From: Glycomyces xiaoerkulensis
GTDB lineage: Bacteria; Actinomycetota; Actinomycetes; Mycobacteriales; Micromonosporaceae
Length of the DNA stretch: 64,000 bases
Reading direction: 5' to 3'
Assembly: GCF_002798405.1 (NCBI RefSeq)
Contig: NZ_PGGV01000034.1
Location: forward strand, 25,254-89,253
Within the stretch, counting starts at the first letter, position 1; the number at the start of each line of letters is the position of its first letter. The notes beneath the pieces were generated by a model. The model had not been told where the DNA came from. It worked only from the letters and a program-made list of their open reading frames with translations, and did not search any database. Shown piece after piece: positions 51,324-59,918 of the stretch. The position numbers and the translations under genes were made by a program.

Positions 51324-51800
51324 TCAGCGCTCGTACCTCCGGCGGTCGCGCTGCTTGCGGCGCTTCTCGTCGAGCGCCGGCCGGAGTATCGTCCGCTCCG
51401 CCACCGTCAGCGCTCCGGCGACCACCAGCAGCGGCATGGCCACCCACAGGAACCAGTAGTACTGAGTGTTGCCGGTCAGGGCCAACACGAAGGCCCAGAC
51501 GCCCACATTGATCCCGATCGGGATAGAGATCCCGAACCACAGCCACTTCACCCACTGCGGCGTGGGACTCGGGCCGGACTCGCCCGCATCCAGGATCGCC
51601 TGGTAGGCGGGAAGATCGAGCAGCGCTTCCTCGGCGTCGCCCAGCGTCGTGGCCTCCATGACCGTCTCGACGCGCTTCTCGTACTCCTCCAGCGTCAGAT
51701 AACCCTTGTCGACGGACGACCGCAGCAGATCGGACAGGGCGCCGCGCTCGGCATCGCCGATCCGCATGCCGCGGTCGCGGTATCGATCGAGAGAGGACAT
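51324..51800 (-). CDS. DUF1707 protein with two membrane helices
   Basis: A 158-residue protein. The N-terminal DUF1707 domain (residues ~10-65: MRIGDAERGALSDLLRSSV, GYLTLEEYEKRVETVMEA, ALLDLP) is followed by two hydrophobic segments at ~82-102 and ~110-130 and a basic end (RKQRDRRRYER). GGAG lies eight bases before the ATG at 51800. The domain is common in actinobacteria but has no assigned activity. Confidence 0.88.
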   Translation of the reverse strand: MSSLDRYRDRGMRIGDAERGALSDLLRSSVDKGYLTLEEYEKRVETVMEATTLGDAEEALLDLPAYQAILDAGESGPSPTPQWVKWLWFGISIPIGINVGVWAFVLALTGNTQYYWFLWVAMPLLVVAGALTVAERTILRPALDEKRRKQRDRRRYER

Positions 51801-51840
51801 CGGGAGGGCTCCTTCAGGGTGTTCGGGGCGGGCGGCGGCG

Positions 51841-52323
51841 TCAGCAACCGCCGCGGTCGTCGTCATCGTCGTCATCGGTCTCGCCGGTGAGCCACTGCGC
51901 CACGGCGATCGCGCCCATGATCCCCAGCGGCCAGGCCGGCCAGAAATACTGGAACTGCCAGCTCGCGAGCGAGGACAGCCCCCAGATGGTGACCGTGATG
52001 CACGCGGTGATGATCAAGGGATTCAGGATCGGCGGCGCGCCCCGGCGGACCCGCCTCCGGGACTCCCGCTCGCGCCGGGCACGCTCGGCGGGGGTCAGGT
52101 CGATCGTGTGGACCGCCAGGTCCGCCGAGCGGTCCACCGGAAGGTCTTCGAAGATCAGGTCGAGCTCGGCCTTCGTCTTCGCCTCGTAAGCGGACTTGGT
52201 CCGCTCGTCGAACTCGGACAGGTCGATGCGCCCCTCGTCGAGGGCCTTCTGGAGAAGGGCAACTGCTTGGTCTCTATCGGCGTTCGAGATCCGAAGGTTG
52301 TCTCGGTCGTCGCTCACAGGCAC
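51841..52323 (-). CDS. DUF1707 protein with two membrane helices
   Basis: A 160-residue paralogue of its neighbour. The DUF1707 domain (LRISNADRDQAVALLQKAL, GRIDLSEFDERTKSAYEAKT, LIFEDLP) spans ~9-62. Two hydrophobic segments follow at ~100-140, and the end is strongly acidic (DDDDDDDRGGC). The GTG at 52323 is used; another GTG two codons on is possible. It starts six bases after a truncated DUF1707 gene and precedes the third family member. Confidence 0.88.
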   Translation of the reverse strand: MPVSDDRDNLRISNADRDQAVALLQKALDEGRIDLSEFDERTKSAYEAKTKAELDLIFEDLPVDRSADLAVHTIDLTPAERARRERESRRRVRRGAPPILNPLIITACITVTIWGLSSLASWQFQYFWPAWPLGIMGAIAVAQWLTGETDDDDDDDRGGC

Positions 52324-52329
52324 AGTATG

Positions 52330-52479
52330 TCACCCATCTGGACGCTCCGACGATCCGCGCTCGCGGGCCTCAGCAGTCACGGCCGAGCCCGCGCGAGACC
52401 CAGTGGCCCGCCGCAGCCGTTCGACCGCCTCGTCGCGTTCGGCGTTCGAGATGCGCAGCATCCCGTCCTCGTCAGTCAT
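52330..52479 (-). CDS. truncated DUF1707-like small protein
   Basis: A 49-residue frame starting MTDEDGMLRISNAERDEAV matches the first helix of DUF1707 and is very like the start of the next gene. After residue ~27 the similarity ends and a low-complexity S/G/E/R tail follows, so the second half of the domain is missing. It lies between map and the next DUF1707 gene, with an ATG at 52479. It may be a decayed duplicate or an interfering half-domain. Confidence 0.6.
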   Translation of the reverse strand: MTDEDGMLRISNAERDEAVERLRRATGSRAGSAVTAEARERGSSERPDG

Positions 52480-52489
52480 GACACCATTA

Positions 52490-52505
52490 TGACATCACGT
52501 TGTCA
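52490..52505. promoter_or_regulatory. TGACA-N6-TGTCA palindrome before the DUF1707 genes
   Basis: TGACA and TGTCA arms flank TCACGT; one more base pairs on each side. It overlaps the last codons of map and lies just upstream of the first DUF1707 frame. The same 16-base pattern occurs in the RpiR/kinase control region at 62323-62338. Confidence 0.45.
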
Positions 52506-53342
52506 TCTTGCAAGAGCCATGCTCGCGACCCGGTCCCCCAGCATCGCCGCCCCGCCGTCCGGAGCGGTCAGCACCCAGACCCCGTCCTCGCACAGCGCGA
52601 TCGTGTGCTCGGTGTGAGCGGCGACCGAGCCGTCGTCGGTGACGATCGTCCAGCCGTCGTCGAGCTCGGCGGTACCGGGCTCGCCCAAGGTGATCATCGG
52701 CTCAATCGCCAAGGCCAGGCCCGGCCGCAGCTTCGGGCCCTCCTTGGGCGAACCGTAGTTGAGCACGTGCGGGTCCTGGTGCATCTCGGTGCCGATGCCG
52801 TGGCCGCCGAAGCCGGTCACGATCCCGTAGTCCCCGGCGGCCTCGACCGCGCGCTCGACGGCGTTCGAGATGCCGCCGAGGCGCTTGGCCGTGGCGGCCG
52901 CCCGGATGCCCGCCCACATCGACGCCTCGCAGGCCTCGCGCAGCGCGGTCAGTTCCGGGGCGACCCGGCCGATCTCGATGGTGATGGCGGCGTCGCCGTG
53001 CCAGCCGTCGAGGACCGCCCCGACGTCGACCGAGAGCAGGTCGCCCTCGGACAGGACCGCTTCCTCGGAGGGGATGGCGTGGACGACCTGGTCGTTGACC
53101 GACGAGCAGATCGAGGCCGGGAAGGGGCCGGAGCCGATGTCGTAGCCCTTGAACGAGGGGACCGCTCCGGCACCGCGGATGACGTCCTCGGCGATCCGGT
53201 CGAGCTCTGCGGTCGAGACCCCGGGCCCCGCGGCCTCGCGCACGGCCCGGTGGACCTCGGCGACCACGAGCCCGGCGGCCCGCATCCCGGTGATCTGCTC
53301 GGGGGTCTTGTACTGGATCGCCCGGCGGCGACGGCGGAACAT
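52503..53342 (-). CDS. map: methionine aminopeptidase, type I
   Basis: A 279-residue metalloenzyme that removes the initiator methionine. Metal ligands are in LLSVDVGAVLDGWHGDAA (two Asp), GHGIGTEMHQDPH (His), LAIEPM (Glu) and HTEHTIAL (Glu). A basic N-terminus MFRRRRRAIQYKTPEQI is typical of the actinobacterial secY-adk-map set. The gene begins three bases after adk. Usually infA-rpmJ-rpsM follow map; here DUF1707 genes do. Confidence 0.95.
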   Translation of the reverse strand: MFRRRRRAIQYKTPEQITGMRAAGLVVAEVHRAVREAAGPGVSTAELDRIAEDVIRGAGAVPSFKGYDIGSGPFPASICSSVNDQVVHAIPSEEAVLSEGDLLSVDVGAVLDGWHGDAAITIEIGRVAPELTALREACEASMWAGIRAAATAKRLGGISNAVERAVEAAGDYGIVTGFGGHGIGTEMHQDPHVLNYGSPKEGPKLRPGLALAIEPMITLGEPGTAELDDGWTIVTDDGSVAAHTEHTIALCEDGVWVLTAPDGGAAMLGDRVASMALAR

Positions 53343-53345
53343 CCG

Positions 53346-53984
53346 CTACTCGGCGTCGGCGCGGATGGCGGACATCGCCCGCTCGGTGACCGCATCGACC
53401 CCGCCCACGGCGTCGATGCGCACGAGCTTGCCGCGCTCGGCGTAGTAGCCGACGATCGGCGCGGTCTGCTCGGCGTAGACCTTGAGGCGGTTCTTGATCG
53501 TCTCGGGCTGGTCGTCCGAGCGCTGGTAGAGGTCGTCGGAGTCCGGGTCGGGCGGCGGGTCGAACTCGAGGTGGTAGACCTTGCCGGTGGACTTCGAGAC
53601 GCGGCGTCCCGACAAGCGGCGCACCACCTCGTCGTCGTCGACGGTCAACTCCAGCGCCAGGTCGAGCGCCCGTCCCTGGGCCTCGAGCATGCGGTCGAGG
53701 ACCTCGGCCTGCTCGGTATTGCGGGGGTAGCCGTCGAGCAGGAAGCCTCCGGCGGCGTCCTCGGCGGCCAGCCGCTCGGCCACCATCTTGTTGGTGACCT
53801 CGTCGGGCACCAAGTCGCCGGCGTCCATGTACCGCTTGGCCTCCAGGCCCAGTTGGGTGCCGCCGGAGACGTTGGCGCGGAAGATGTCGCCGGTGGAGAT
53901 CTTGGGGACGCCGAGCTCGCCGGCGACGATCTCCGCCTGTGTGCCCTTGCCGGCCCCGGGCGGGCCTACCAATACCAGTCGCAA
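53346..53984 (-). CDS. adk: adenylate kinase
   Basis: A 212-residue nucleotide kinase. P-loop [16 protein letters not shown] site [13 protein letters not shown] region with [16 protein letters not shown] and ending [12 protein letters not shown]. The LID lacks the zinc-binding cysteines. Start TTG at 53984 after AGGGAGG. Directly downstream of secY and upstream of map, in the usual order. Confidence 0.96.
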   Translation of the reverse strand: MRLVLVGPPGAGKGTQAEIVAGELGVPKISTGDIFRANVSGGTQLGLEAKRYMDAGDLVPDEVTNKMVAERLAAEDAAGGFLLDGYPRNTEQAEVLDRMLEAQGRALDLALELTVDDDEVVRRLSGRRVSKSTGKVYHLEFDPPPDPDSDDLYQRSDDQPETIKNRLKVYAEQTAPIVGYYAERGKLVRIDAVGGVDAVTERAMSAIRADAE

Positions 53985-54003
53985 GTGTGCTCCTCCCTCC
54001 CTG

Positions 54004-55341
54004 CTATCGCAGGAAGCCCTCGTAGTGGCGCTGCATCAGCTGGGACTCGATCTGCTTGACCGACTCCAGGCCGACGCCGACCATGATCAGCACCGAGGTG
54101 CCGCCGAACGGGAACTGCGCGAACAGTTGCTGGTTGCCGAACGCGATGATGGCCAGGTTCGGAAGGATAGCGATCGTGGCGAGGTACAGCGAGCCGGGGA
54201 AGGTCAGGCGTGACAGGACTCGCGAAAGATAGGTCGCGGTGGGCCTGCCGGGCCGCACGCCGGGGATGAACCCGCCGGCCTTCTTCATGTTCTCGGCGAC
54301 GTCGTCGACCTTGAAGGTGATCGAGACGTAGAAGTAGGTGAAGAAGATGATCAGCGCGGCGTAGGTCAGGATGTACACCCACGAGCCCTGGTTGATCAGG
54401 TGCCGGTCCACGAAGCTGGCCCAGCCCGATTCGGTGTTCTGGTTCAACTGGAGGAACAGCGTCGGGATGTACAGCAGCGAGGAACCGAAGATGACCGGGA
54501 TGATGCCGGCCTGGTTGACCTTCAAGGGGATGTAGGTCGAGGTGCCGCCGTACATGCGCCGGCCGACCATCTTCTTGGCGTACTGGACCGGGATGCGCCG
54601 CTGGGACTGCTCGATGAACACGACGGCGACCATGATGGCGATGCCGACCGCGAGGATCGAGGCGAACATGAACCAGCCCTCGGACTCGCGCAGCGCCCAG
54701 AACTGGCCGGGCATCTGGGCGGCGATCGAGGCGAAGATCATCAGGCTCATGCCGTTGCCGACCCCGCGCTCGGTGATCTGCTCGCCGAACCACATGATCA
54801 TCGCGGTGCCGGCGACCATGACGGCCACGACCGAGACGACCGACAGCCAGTAGGGCGCGCCGGCATCGGTGCCCGACAGGTCGGGCAGGATCGGGGTCGG
54901 ACACTCGGTGTTGAACAGGATGCCCGAGCGTGCCAGCGCGATGTAACCGGAGGCCTGCAGCAGGGCCAGGCCGAGCGTCAGGTACCGGGTGTACTGGGTG
55001 ATCTTGGCCTGCCCCGGCTGGCCCTCCTTGCGCAACTGCTCCAGGCGCGGGATCACGACCGTCAGCAACTGCATGATGATCGAGGCGGTGATGTAGGGCA
55101 TCACGCCGAGGGCGAACACCGACAACTGCAGGAGCGCTCCACCGGTGAACAGGTTCAGGAGTCCGAACACGCCCGTGTCGTCGTCGGGGGCGGCGTCCAG
55201 GCAGTTCTGCACCGCGGCATAGTCGATGCCGGGGCTCGGCGTCTGCGCACCAAGACGGTACAGCGCGATGACCATCAAGGTGAACAGGATCTTCTTGCGC
55301 AGATCTGGGGTCCGAAACGCGCTGATGAAGGCGGAGAGCAA
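54004..55341 (-). CDS. secY: Sec translocase channel protein SecY
   Basis: A 445-residue protein with ten transmembrane helices. Hallmarks: [50 protein letters not shown] region [15 protein letters not shown] and YYVRIQRG-like loop [18 protein letters not shown]. The start is TTG at 55341, seven bases after GGAGG, because upstream in-frame sequence has no membrane or SecY content. A hairpin terminator separates it from rplO. Confidence 0.95.
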   Translation of the reverse strand: MLSAFISAFRTPDLRKKILFTLMVIALYRLGAQTPSPGIDYAAVQNCLDAAPDDDTGVFGLLNLFTGGALLQLSVFALGVMPYITASIIMQLLTVVIPRLEQLRKEGQPGQAKITQYTRYLTLGLALLQASGYIALARSGILFNTECPTPILPDLSGTDAGAPYWLSVVSVVAVMVAGTAMIMWFGEQITERGVGNGMSLMIFASIAAQMPGQFWALRESEGWFMFASILAVGIAIMVAVVFIEQSQRRIPVQYAKKMVGRRMYGGTSTYIPLKVNQAGIIPVIFGSSLLYIPTLFLQLNQNTESGWASFVDRHLINQGSWVYILTYAALIIFFTYFYVSITFKVDDVAENMKKAGGFIPGVRPGRPTATYLSRVLSRLTFPGSLYLATIAILPNLAIIAFGNQQLFAQFPFGGTSVLIMVGVGLESVKQIESQLMQRHYEGFLR

Positions 55342-55534
55342 AGCAGTTCCTCCTGAACATGCCCCTACCGGGGGGCCTCCGCCGGGTCCGCTGGCTGCGG
55401 CGCCCGACGCGGTTGCAAGTGGGCGTGTTTTCTTGGTCCAAGCGAGGGGCTCACACGCCGAGGTAGACGGTGGTCCTCGATACGGGAGCCTAGCAGGCGT
55501 TGCCAGACGCAGAGCATTCGGCATTCACCATGAC

Positions 55535-55566
55535 GAAACGGGCCGGAGTACACTCCGGCCCGTTTC
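55535..55566 (-). terminator. terminator between rplO and secY
   Basis: Fourteen to fifteen-base arms (GAAACGGGCCGGAGT / ACTCCGGCCCGTTTC) lie 38 bases after the rplO stop and followed on the minus strand by GTCATGG. It implies that secY-adk-map has its own promoter within 55342-55534. Confidence 0.75.
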
Positions 55567-55603
55567 GCGGATCACACGTTCGAGCTGGGTACGGCCGGTG
55601 CGG

Positions 55604-56077
55604 CTACTGGCCGACCGGCTCCCCGGTCTTCTTGTCGATCACCGTGGTCGTGCCGCCGGCGGCGGTGACCTTGGTGGTGGCCGAGGCCGAGAACGCGTGC
55701 GCCCTGAGGTCGAACTTGACGCCTTCGACCTCGCCGGAGCCGAGGACCTTGATGAGCTCTTTCTTGTTCAGAACGCCCTTCTCGATCAGCTCGGCCGGTC
55801 CGACCGCGCCGCCCTCGGGGAAGAGCTCGACCAGCCGGTCGAGGTTCACCACCTGGTAGACGGTCTTGTTGTACGGCTTGAAGCCCTTGAGCTTCGGGAT
55901 GCGCCGCTGGAGCGGCATCTGGCCGCCCTCGAAGCCCGGCTTGACGGTCTTGCGGGCCTTGGTGCCCTTCGTGCCGCGCCCAGCGGTCTTGCCCTTGGAG
56001 CCCTCACCGCGACCCACGCGGGTCTTGGCCTTCTTGGCGCCGGGAGCCGGCTGCAGGTCATGAATGCGGATCGCCAT
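55604..56077 (-). CDS. rplO: 50S ribosomal protein L15
   Basis: A 157-residue L15 with the glycine-rich N-terminus (KTRVGRGEGSKGKTAGRGTK), GFEGGQMPLQRRIPKLKGF, and the C-terminal HAFSASATTKVTAAGG. It starts two bases after rpmD with an ATG at 56077. Confidence 0.97.
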   Translation of the reverse strand: MAIRIHDLQPAPGAKKAKTRVGRGEGSKGKTAGRGTKGTKARKTVKPGFEGGQMPLQRRIPKLKGFKPYNKTVYQVVNLDRLVELFPEGGAVGPAELIEKGVLNKKELIKVLGSGEVEGVKFDLRAHAFSASATTKVTAAGGTTTVIDKKTGEPVGQ

Positions 56078-56079
56078 GA

Positions 56080-56262
56080 CTACTCGACCTCCTCGACTTC
56101 GACCAGGTGACGGATGCTGTGGACCATGCCGCGGAACTCCGGACGGTCTTCCTTGACGACCGACTGGCGGATCTTGCGCAGGCCGAGGGTCCGCATCGTC
56201 TCCCGGTGCTTCGGCTTGGCGCCGATGGTGGAGCGGACCTGGGTGATCTTGAGACTTGCCAT
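56080..56262 (-). CDS. rpmD: 50S ribosomal protein L30
   Basis: A 60-residue L30: [55 protein letters not shown]. Normal length; 16 bases after rpsE. Confidence 0.96.
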   Translation of the reverse strand: MASLKITQVRSTIGAKPKHRETMRTLGLRKIRQSVVKEDRPEFRGMVHSIRHLVEVEEVE

Positions 56263-56278
56263 GTGCTTCAGATCCCCC

Positions 56279-56902
56279 TTACGCCTGCGGGGCCTGGGCG
56301 GCCTCGGCGCGGGCGCGCAGCAGGCCCTGGGGAGCGATGTCCTCCAGCGGCATGCCGCGGCGGGCCGCGACGGACTCCGGGCTCTCGAGCTGCCTGAGCG
56401 CGGCCACCGTCGCGTGGACGATGTTGATCGCGTTCGAGGAGCCGAGCGACTTGGACAGGACGTCGTGCACGCCGGCGCACTCGAGCACGGCGCGGACCGG
56501 CCCGCCCGCGATCACACCGGTACCGGCGGAGGCGGGCTTGAGGAGCACGATGCCGGCGGCGTCCTCGCCGAGGGCCTCGTGCGGGATGGTCCCGCCGATG
56601 CGGGGCACGTCGAAGAAGTTCTTCTTGGCCTCCTCGACGCCCTTGGCGATGGCGGAGGGCACTTCCTTGGCCTTGCCGTAGCCGACGCCGACCTTGCCTT
56701 CGCCGTCGCCGACGACGACCAGCGCCGTGAACGCGAAGCGGCGGCCGCCCTTGACGACCTTGGCCACGCGGTTGATGGTGACGACGCGCTCGATGTGCGG
56801 CGATTTCTCCGCGCGGTCGCGGCCGCGGCCGTCTCGACCGCGGCCGCCGCGACCGCGGCGATCGCCGCCGTCCCGGCCGCCTTGCTGCTGTTGATCAGCC
56901 AC
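56279..56902 (-). CDS. rpsE: 30S ribosomal protein S5
   Basis: A 207-residue S5. An R/G/D-rich extension of ~30 residues precedes the core ([58 protein letters not shown]). GTG at 56902 with AAAGGA upstream. Normally rplF and rplR come just before it; here the region upstream is 200 bases of noncoding DNA and then a lipoprotein gene. Confidence 0.95.
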   Translation of the reverse strand: MADQQQQGGRDGGDRRGRGGRGRDGRGRDRAEKSPHIERVVTINRVAKVVKGGRRFAFTALVVVGDGEGKVGVGYGKAKEVPSAIAKGVEEAKKNFFDVPRIGGTIPHEALGEDAAGIVLLKPASAGTGVIAGGPVRAVLECAGVHDVLSKSLGSSNAINIVHATVAALRQLESPESVAARRGMPLEDIAPQGLLRARAEAAQAPQA

Positions 56903-56973
56903 GAGACTGATTCCTTTCACTGCTCAACGCCGGCCTCTCGGCCGACTCGCTTCGATTCTCTACCCCGGTGGGG

Positions 56974-56992
56974 ATCGGACCGGTGGTCCGAT
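56974..56992. promoter_or_regulatory. inverted repeat upstream of rpsE
   Basis: ATCGGACC / GGTCCGAT arms with a GGT spacer lie between rpsE and the upstream lipoprotein gene. It could end the lipoprotein operon or act as an operator at a new rpsE promoter. Confidence 0.4.
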
Positions 56993-57104
56993 GGAGCGTG
57001 CGCCTGAGCGCAACCTCTCGATTATGCCTGCTCAAGCCCGGCGCGCCCACGTCCGGGTCCGGGGTGAGGCGGCGGACACAGCCCGCGCCCGGCCCCGGAG
57101 CGGG

Positions 57105-58022
57105 TCACTCCGCGGCGGCGGCCTCCCAGCCGACGTCGGACAGCAGCGCACTGAGCTCGTAGCCGGCGTCGGTGAAGTCCTCCCCCACCGCGCCGAACAG
57201 CGGGGCGGGGTCGAAGTAGGCGATGGACCCGTCGCCGGAGGCCTCGGTGAAGACGTGGAGCTTGAACCGGTCGGCCACGCCGATCGCGGGCGAGGTCTCG
57301 TAGAGGTCCGAGGCGTAGACCTGGGAGCCGTCGCCGGCGGCCCGGTAGGTGAGCGTCCCTCCGTCGTATCCGCCGCCGCCCGAGTCGTAGGTTCCCGCTC
57401 CGAGGAGCGCCAGACCGCGGGCCTCGGCCGTGCCTTCAAGCGCCTCGAGCAGGTCGAGGGGCGCGGTATCGGATTCGATCCGGGTGTAGGTCAGGTCGGC
57501 CGACGCGCCCGGTTCCGGGGCGCTGCCGGCCGCGTCGGCGACCGCGGCCCCCACCTCCTCGCTCAGGCTCGCACCCAGTTCACCCGGATCGGCGTCGTCG
57601 ACCGCCGCCACCATCTGGGCGGGATCGAAGTAGCCCACGCGCGAACCCGAACCGTCGGTCCAGACGTGGACCGGGACCGGCAGCGCCGCGCCGATCCCGG
57701 TCGTGTACAGCTCCTCGGCCGGCACCGCGTCGGAGCCGGGGTGGACGTTGAACGTGCAGGTGCCCTCCTCGGAGTGCGAGTCCCGTTCCGCATCGGACTC
57801 CCGCCGGTCGAACGCGGATTCGAGGCCGTCGCAGACCGCGGCGAGTTCCCGGTCGGAGGCGGCGGTCATGAGATCGGCGGTCGGCGTCTCGTATTCGGAG
57901 TCGGGCCCGAACATTCGGTCGTCGGTCGGCACCGGAGGCTCGGGTTCGGGTTCGGCCCCGGAGGTGCAGCCCGAGGCCAGCGCGGCGGCCAGGATCATCG
58001 CCGCCATTCCGGCTCTGGTCAT
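57105..58022 (-). CDS. lipoprotein with two DUF302-like repeats
   Basis: A 305-residue exported lipoprotein: signal peptide with lipobox ASGC at ~16-19. Two repeats follow. Their most alike blocks are SGSRVGYFDPAQMVAAV at ~130 and GDGSIAYFDPAPLFGAV at ~265, each preceded by PVHVWTD or KLHVFTE. This YxDP pattern with a preceding hydrophobic strand is like DUF302. Its ATG is 19 bases after the permease gene, so it seems to be part of the sugar transport operon. Function unknown. Confidence 0.7.
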   Translation of the reverse strand: MTRAGMAAMILAAALASGCTSGAEPEPEPPVPTDDRMFGPDSEYETPTADLMTAASDRELAAVCDGLESAFDRRESDAERDSHSEEGTCTFNVHPGSDAVPAEELYTTGIGAALPVPVHVWTDGSGSRVGYFDPAQMVAAVDDADPGELGASLSEEVGAAVADAAGSAPEPGASADLTYTRIESDTAPLDLLEALEGTAEARGLALLGAGTYDSGGGGYDGGTLTYRAAGDGSQVYASDLYETSPAIGVADRFKLHVFTEASGDGSIAYFDPAPLFGAVGEDFTDAGYELSALLSDVGWEAAAAE

Positions 58023-58041
58023 GGGGTGGGTTCTCCTCGTG

Positions 58042-58944
58042 TCACTTGATCGCTCCCGCCGTGAGTCCGGCCTGGATCTGACGCTGGAAGATGATGTAGG
58101 CGACGAAGATCGGCACCATCGCCATGACGGTACCGGCGAACAGGGCGCCGGGATCGCCCTCGTATCCCTGCCGCAGCGCCAGGTTGGCCAGACCCTGCGA
58201 GATCACCGCGTCTTCGGGGTCGTTGAGCAGCACCAGGGGCAGCAGGAACTGGTTCCACTGGCCGATGATGTTGAAGATGGTGATCGCGACCAGACCCGGC
58301 TTGGCCATCGGGAGCATGACCTGGAAGAACAGGCGGTAGTGCCCGGCGCCGTCGATGAGGGCGGCCTCGGCGACGCCGGTCGGCAGGGTCCGGAAGAACG
58401 CGGTCAGGAAGAACACGGTGAACGGCAGCGAATAGGCGATGTAGACCAGGATCAGGCCCGGATAGGTGTTGAGGAGCCCGACGTTCTGGAGGGTCTTGAA
58501 CAGCGGGAACAGCGCGAGGAAGACCGGGAACATCATGCCGCCGGCGAACACGAAGTACAGCACCCGGTTGCCGGGGAAGCTGTAGCGGGCGATCACGTAG
58601 GCGGCCATGGCCCCCAGCAGCATCGTGCCGGTCACCGAGAACACCATGACCTGGACGGTGTTGAGGAAGTAGTCGCCGATGTTGCCGTTGTTCCAGGCGT
58701 TGACGTAGTTCTCCCACTGCGGGGTCGCCGGCAGGCCGAGGGGGTCGGAGGCGATCTCGCGCTCGGTCTTGAACGAGGCCACCAGCACCCACACGACCGG
58801 GACGACCACCATGAACGCCCACAGCCACAGGAAGCCGTGGGAGAACACGTTCATGACCCGGCCCTCGGTCCGGGTCGGGGCGGGGCGCTCGGGGCGCGCG
58901 GGCGGGGCCGCGGGCTCGGTCTGTTCGGGGGTCCGGATGGCCAT
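58042..58944 (-). CDS. ABC sugar transporter permease, MalG/NgcG type
   Basis: A 300-residue membrane protein with a proline/arginine-rich N-terminus, six hydrophobic segments and the EAA loop AEAALIDGAGHYRLFFQVML near residue 190. It begins nine bases after the MalF-type gene. It resembles the second permease of N-acetylglucosamine/chitobiose importers (NgcG), which suits the neighbouring RpiR and kinase genes. No ATPase is encoded nearby. Confidence 0.9.
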   Translation of the reverse strand: MAIRTPEQTEPAAPPARPERPAPTRTEGRVMNVFSHGFLWLWAFMVVVPVVWVLVASFKTEREIASDPLGLPATPQWENYVNAWNNGNIGDYFLNTVQVMVFSVTGTMLLGAMAAYVIARYSFPGNRVLYFVFAGGMMFPVFLALFPLFKTLQNVGLLNTYPGLILVYIAYSLPFTVFFLTAFFRTLPTGVAEAALIDGAGHYRLFFQVMLPMAKPGLVAITIFNIIGQWNQFLLPLVLLNDPEDAVISQGLANLALRQGYEGDPGALFAGTVMAMVPIFVAYIIFQRQIQAGLTAGAIK

Positions 58945-58953
58945 GCTCGCTCC

Positions 58954-59877
58954 TCAGTACTCGATCCGCTGATGCCTGCCGATGCGCAGCGCCACGACCG
59001 CGAGCGTCAGCGCGACGAAGAACAGGACCACGCCGAGCGCGGAGGCGAAGGCCTGCTCGCCGTGCTTGAACGCGTATTTCCAGATGACGCCGCCGACGAC
59101 CTCGCTGCGGCCGTCGGGGCCGCCCCGCTCGGGAGTCATCATGTAGATGAGCACGAACACGTCGAGCGCGATGATGCTCAGGTAGATCCAGGCGGTCTGC
59201 ACCGACTCCCACAGCAGCGGGAGGGTGATCCGGAAGAACAACTGGAAGCGCCCGGCGCCGTCGATGATGCCCGCCTCGTAGAAGTCGCGCGGGATCGAGG
59301 CCATCGCCGAGGAGAAGAACACCAGGTAGAACCCGACCGCGCTCCATACCAGCACCCCGATGACGGAGGCGAGCACCAGGTCCTTGTCGGCCAGGAAGCC
59401 GTTGTCCGGCGCGGGCAGCCCGATCGCTTCGAGCCCGCCGGCTATGAGGCCGCCGAAGCCGGGCGGCGCGTACACCTGCTTCCACAGGATCCCGATGATG
59501 GCCAGCGAGAGCACCTGGGGGAAGAAGAAGACGATCTTGTGGAACTGGGCCCCGCGCACGCCCTCGATGCGCCCCTGCCTGGACCTGCCCCCGATGTTCA
59601 GCATGAACGCGAAGAACAGGCCCATGGCGATGGTGACCAGCGGCAGCACCAGAAGGATGATGCCGGTGTTCCTGATCGCCGGAATCACGAACCGCTCGTC
59701 CTTGAACAGGTTCAGGTAGTTGTCGAACCCGATGTAGTCGAACTGGTTGGTGGAGCCGCTCCAGTCGGTGAACGATATCTGGAAGGCCTGGGCGAACGGC
59801 ACGAGCACCAGCCAGGCGTACAGCCCGACCGGCAGCGCCAGGAAGCTCAGGATGAACGGGTACTTTCCGTGTCTCAT
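58954..59877 (-). CDS. ABC sugar transporter permease, MalF/NgcF type
   Basis: A 307-residue permease with six or more helices, beginning MRHGKYPFILSFLALPVGLY, and the EAA-type loop YEAGIIDGAGRFQLFFRITL near residue 207. It is 41 bases after the binding-protein gene. Together with the NgcG-like protein it forms the channel. Confidence 0.9.
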   Translation of the reverse strand: MRHGKYPFILSFLALPVGLYAWLVLVPFAQAFQISFTDWSGSTNQFDYIGFDNYLNLFKDERFVIPAIRNTGIILLVLPLVTIAMGLFFAFMLNIGGRSRQGRIEGVRGAQFHKIVFFFPQVLSLAIIGILWKQVYAPPGFGGLIAGGLEAIGLPAPDNGFLADKDLVLASVIGVLVWSAVGFYLVFFSSAMASIPRDFYEAGIIDGAGRFQLFFRITLPLLWESVQTAWIYLSIIALDVFVLIYMMTPERGGPDGRSEVVGGVIWKYAFKHGEQAFASALGVVLFFVALTLAVVALRIGRHQRIEY

Positions 59878-59918
59878 GGGTGAACTGCTCTCCGGTTCCC
59901 AGGCCCTCCTGCTCCGTG

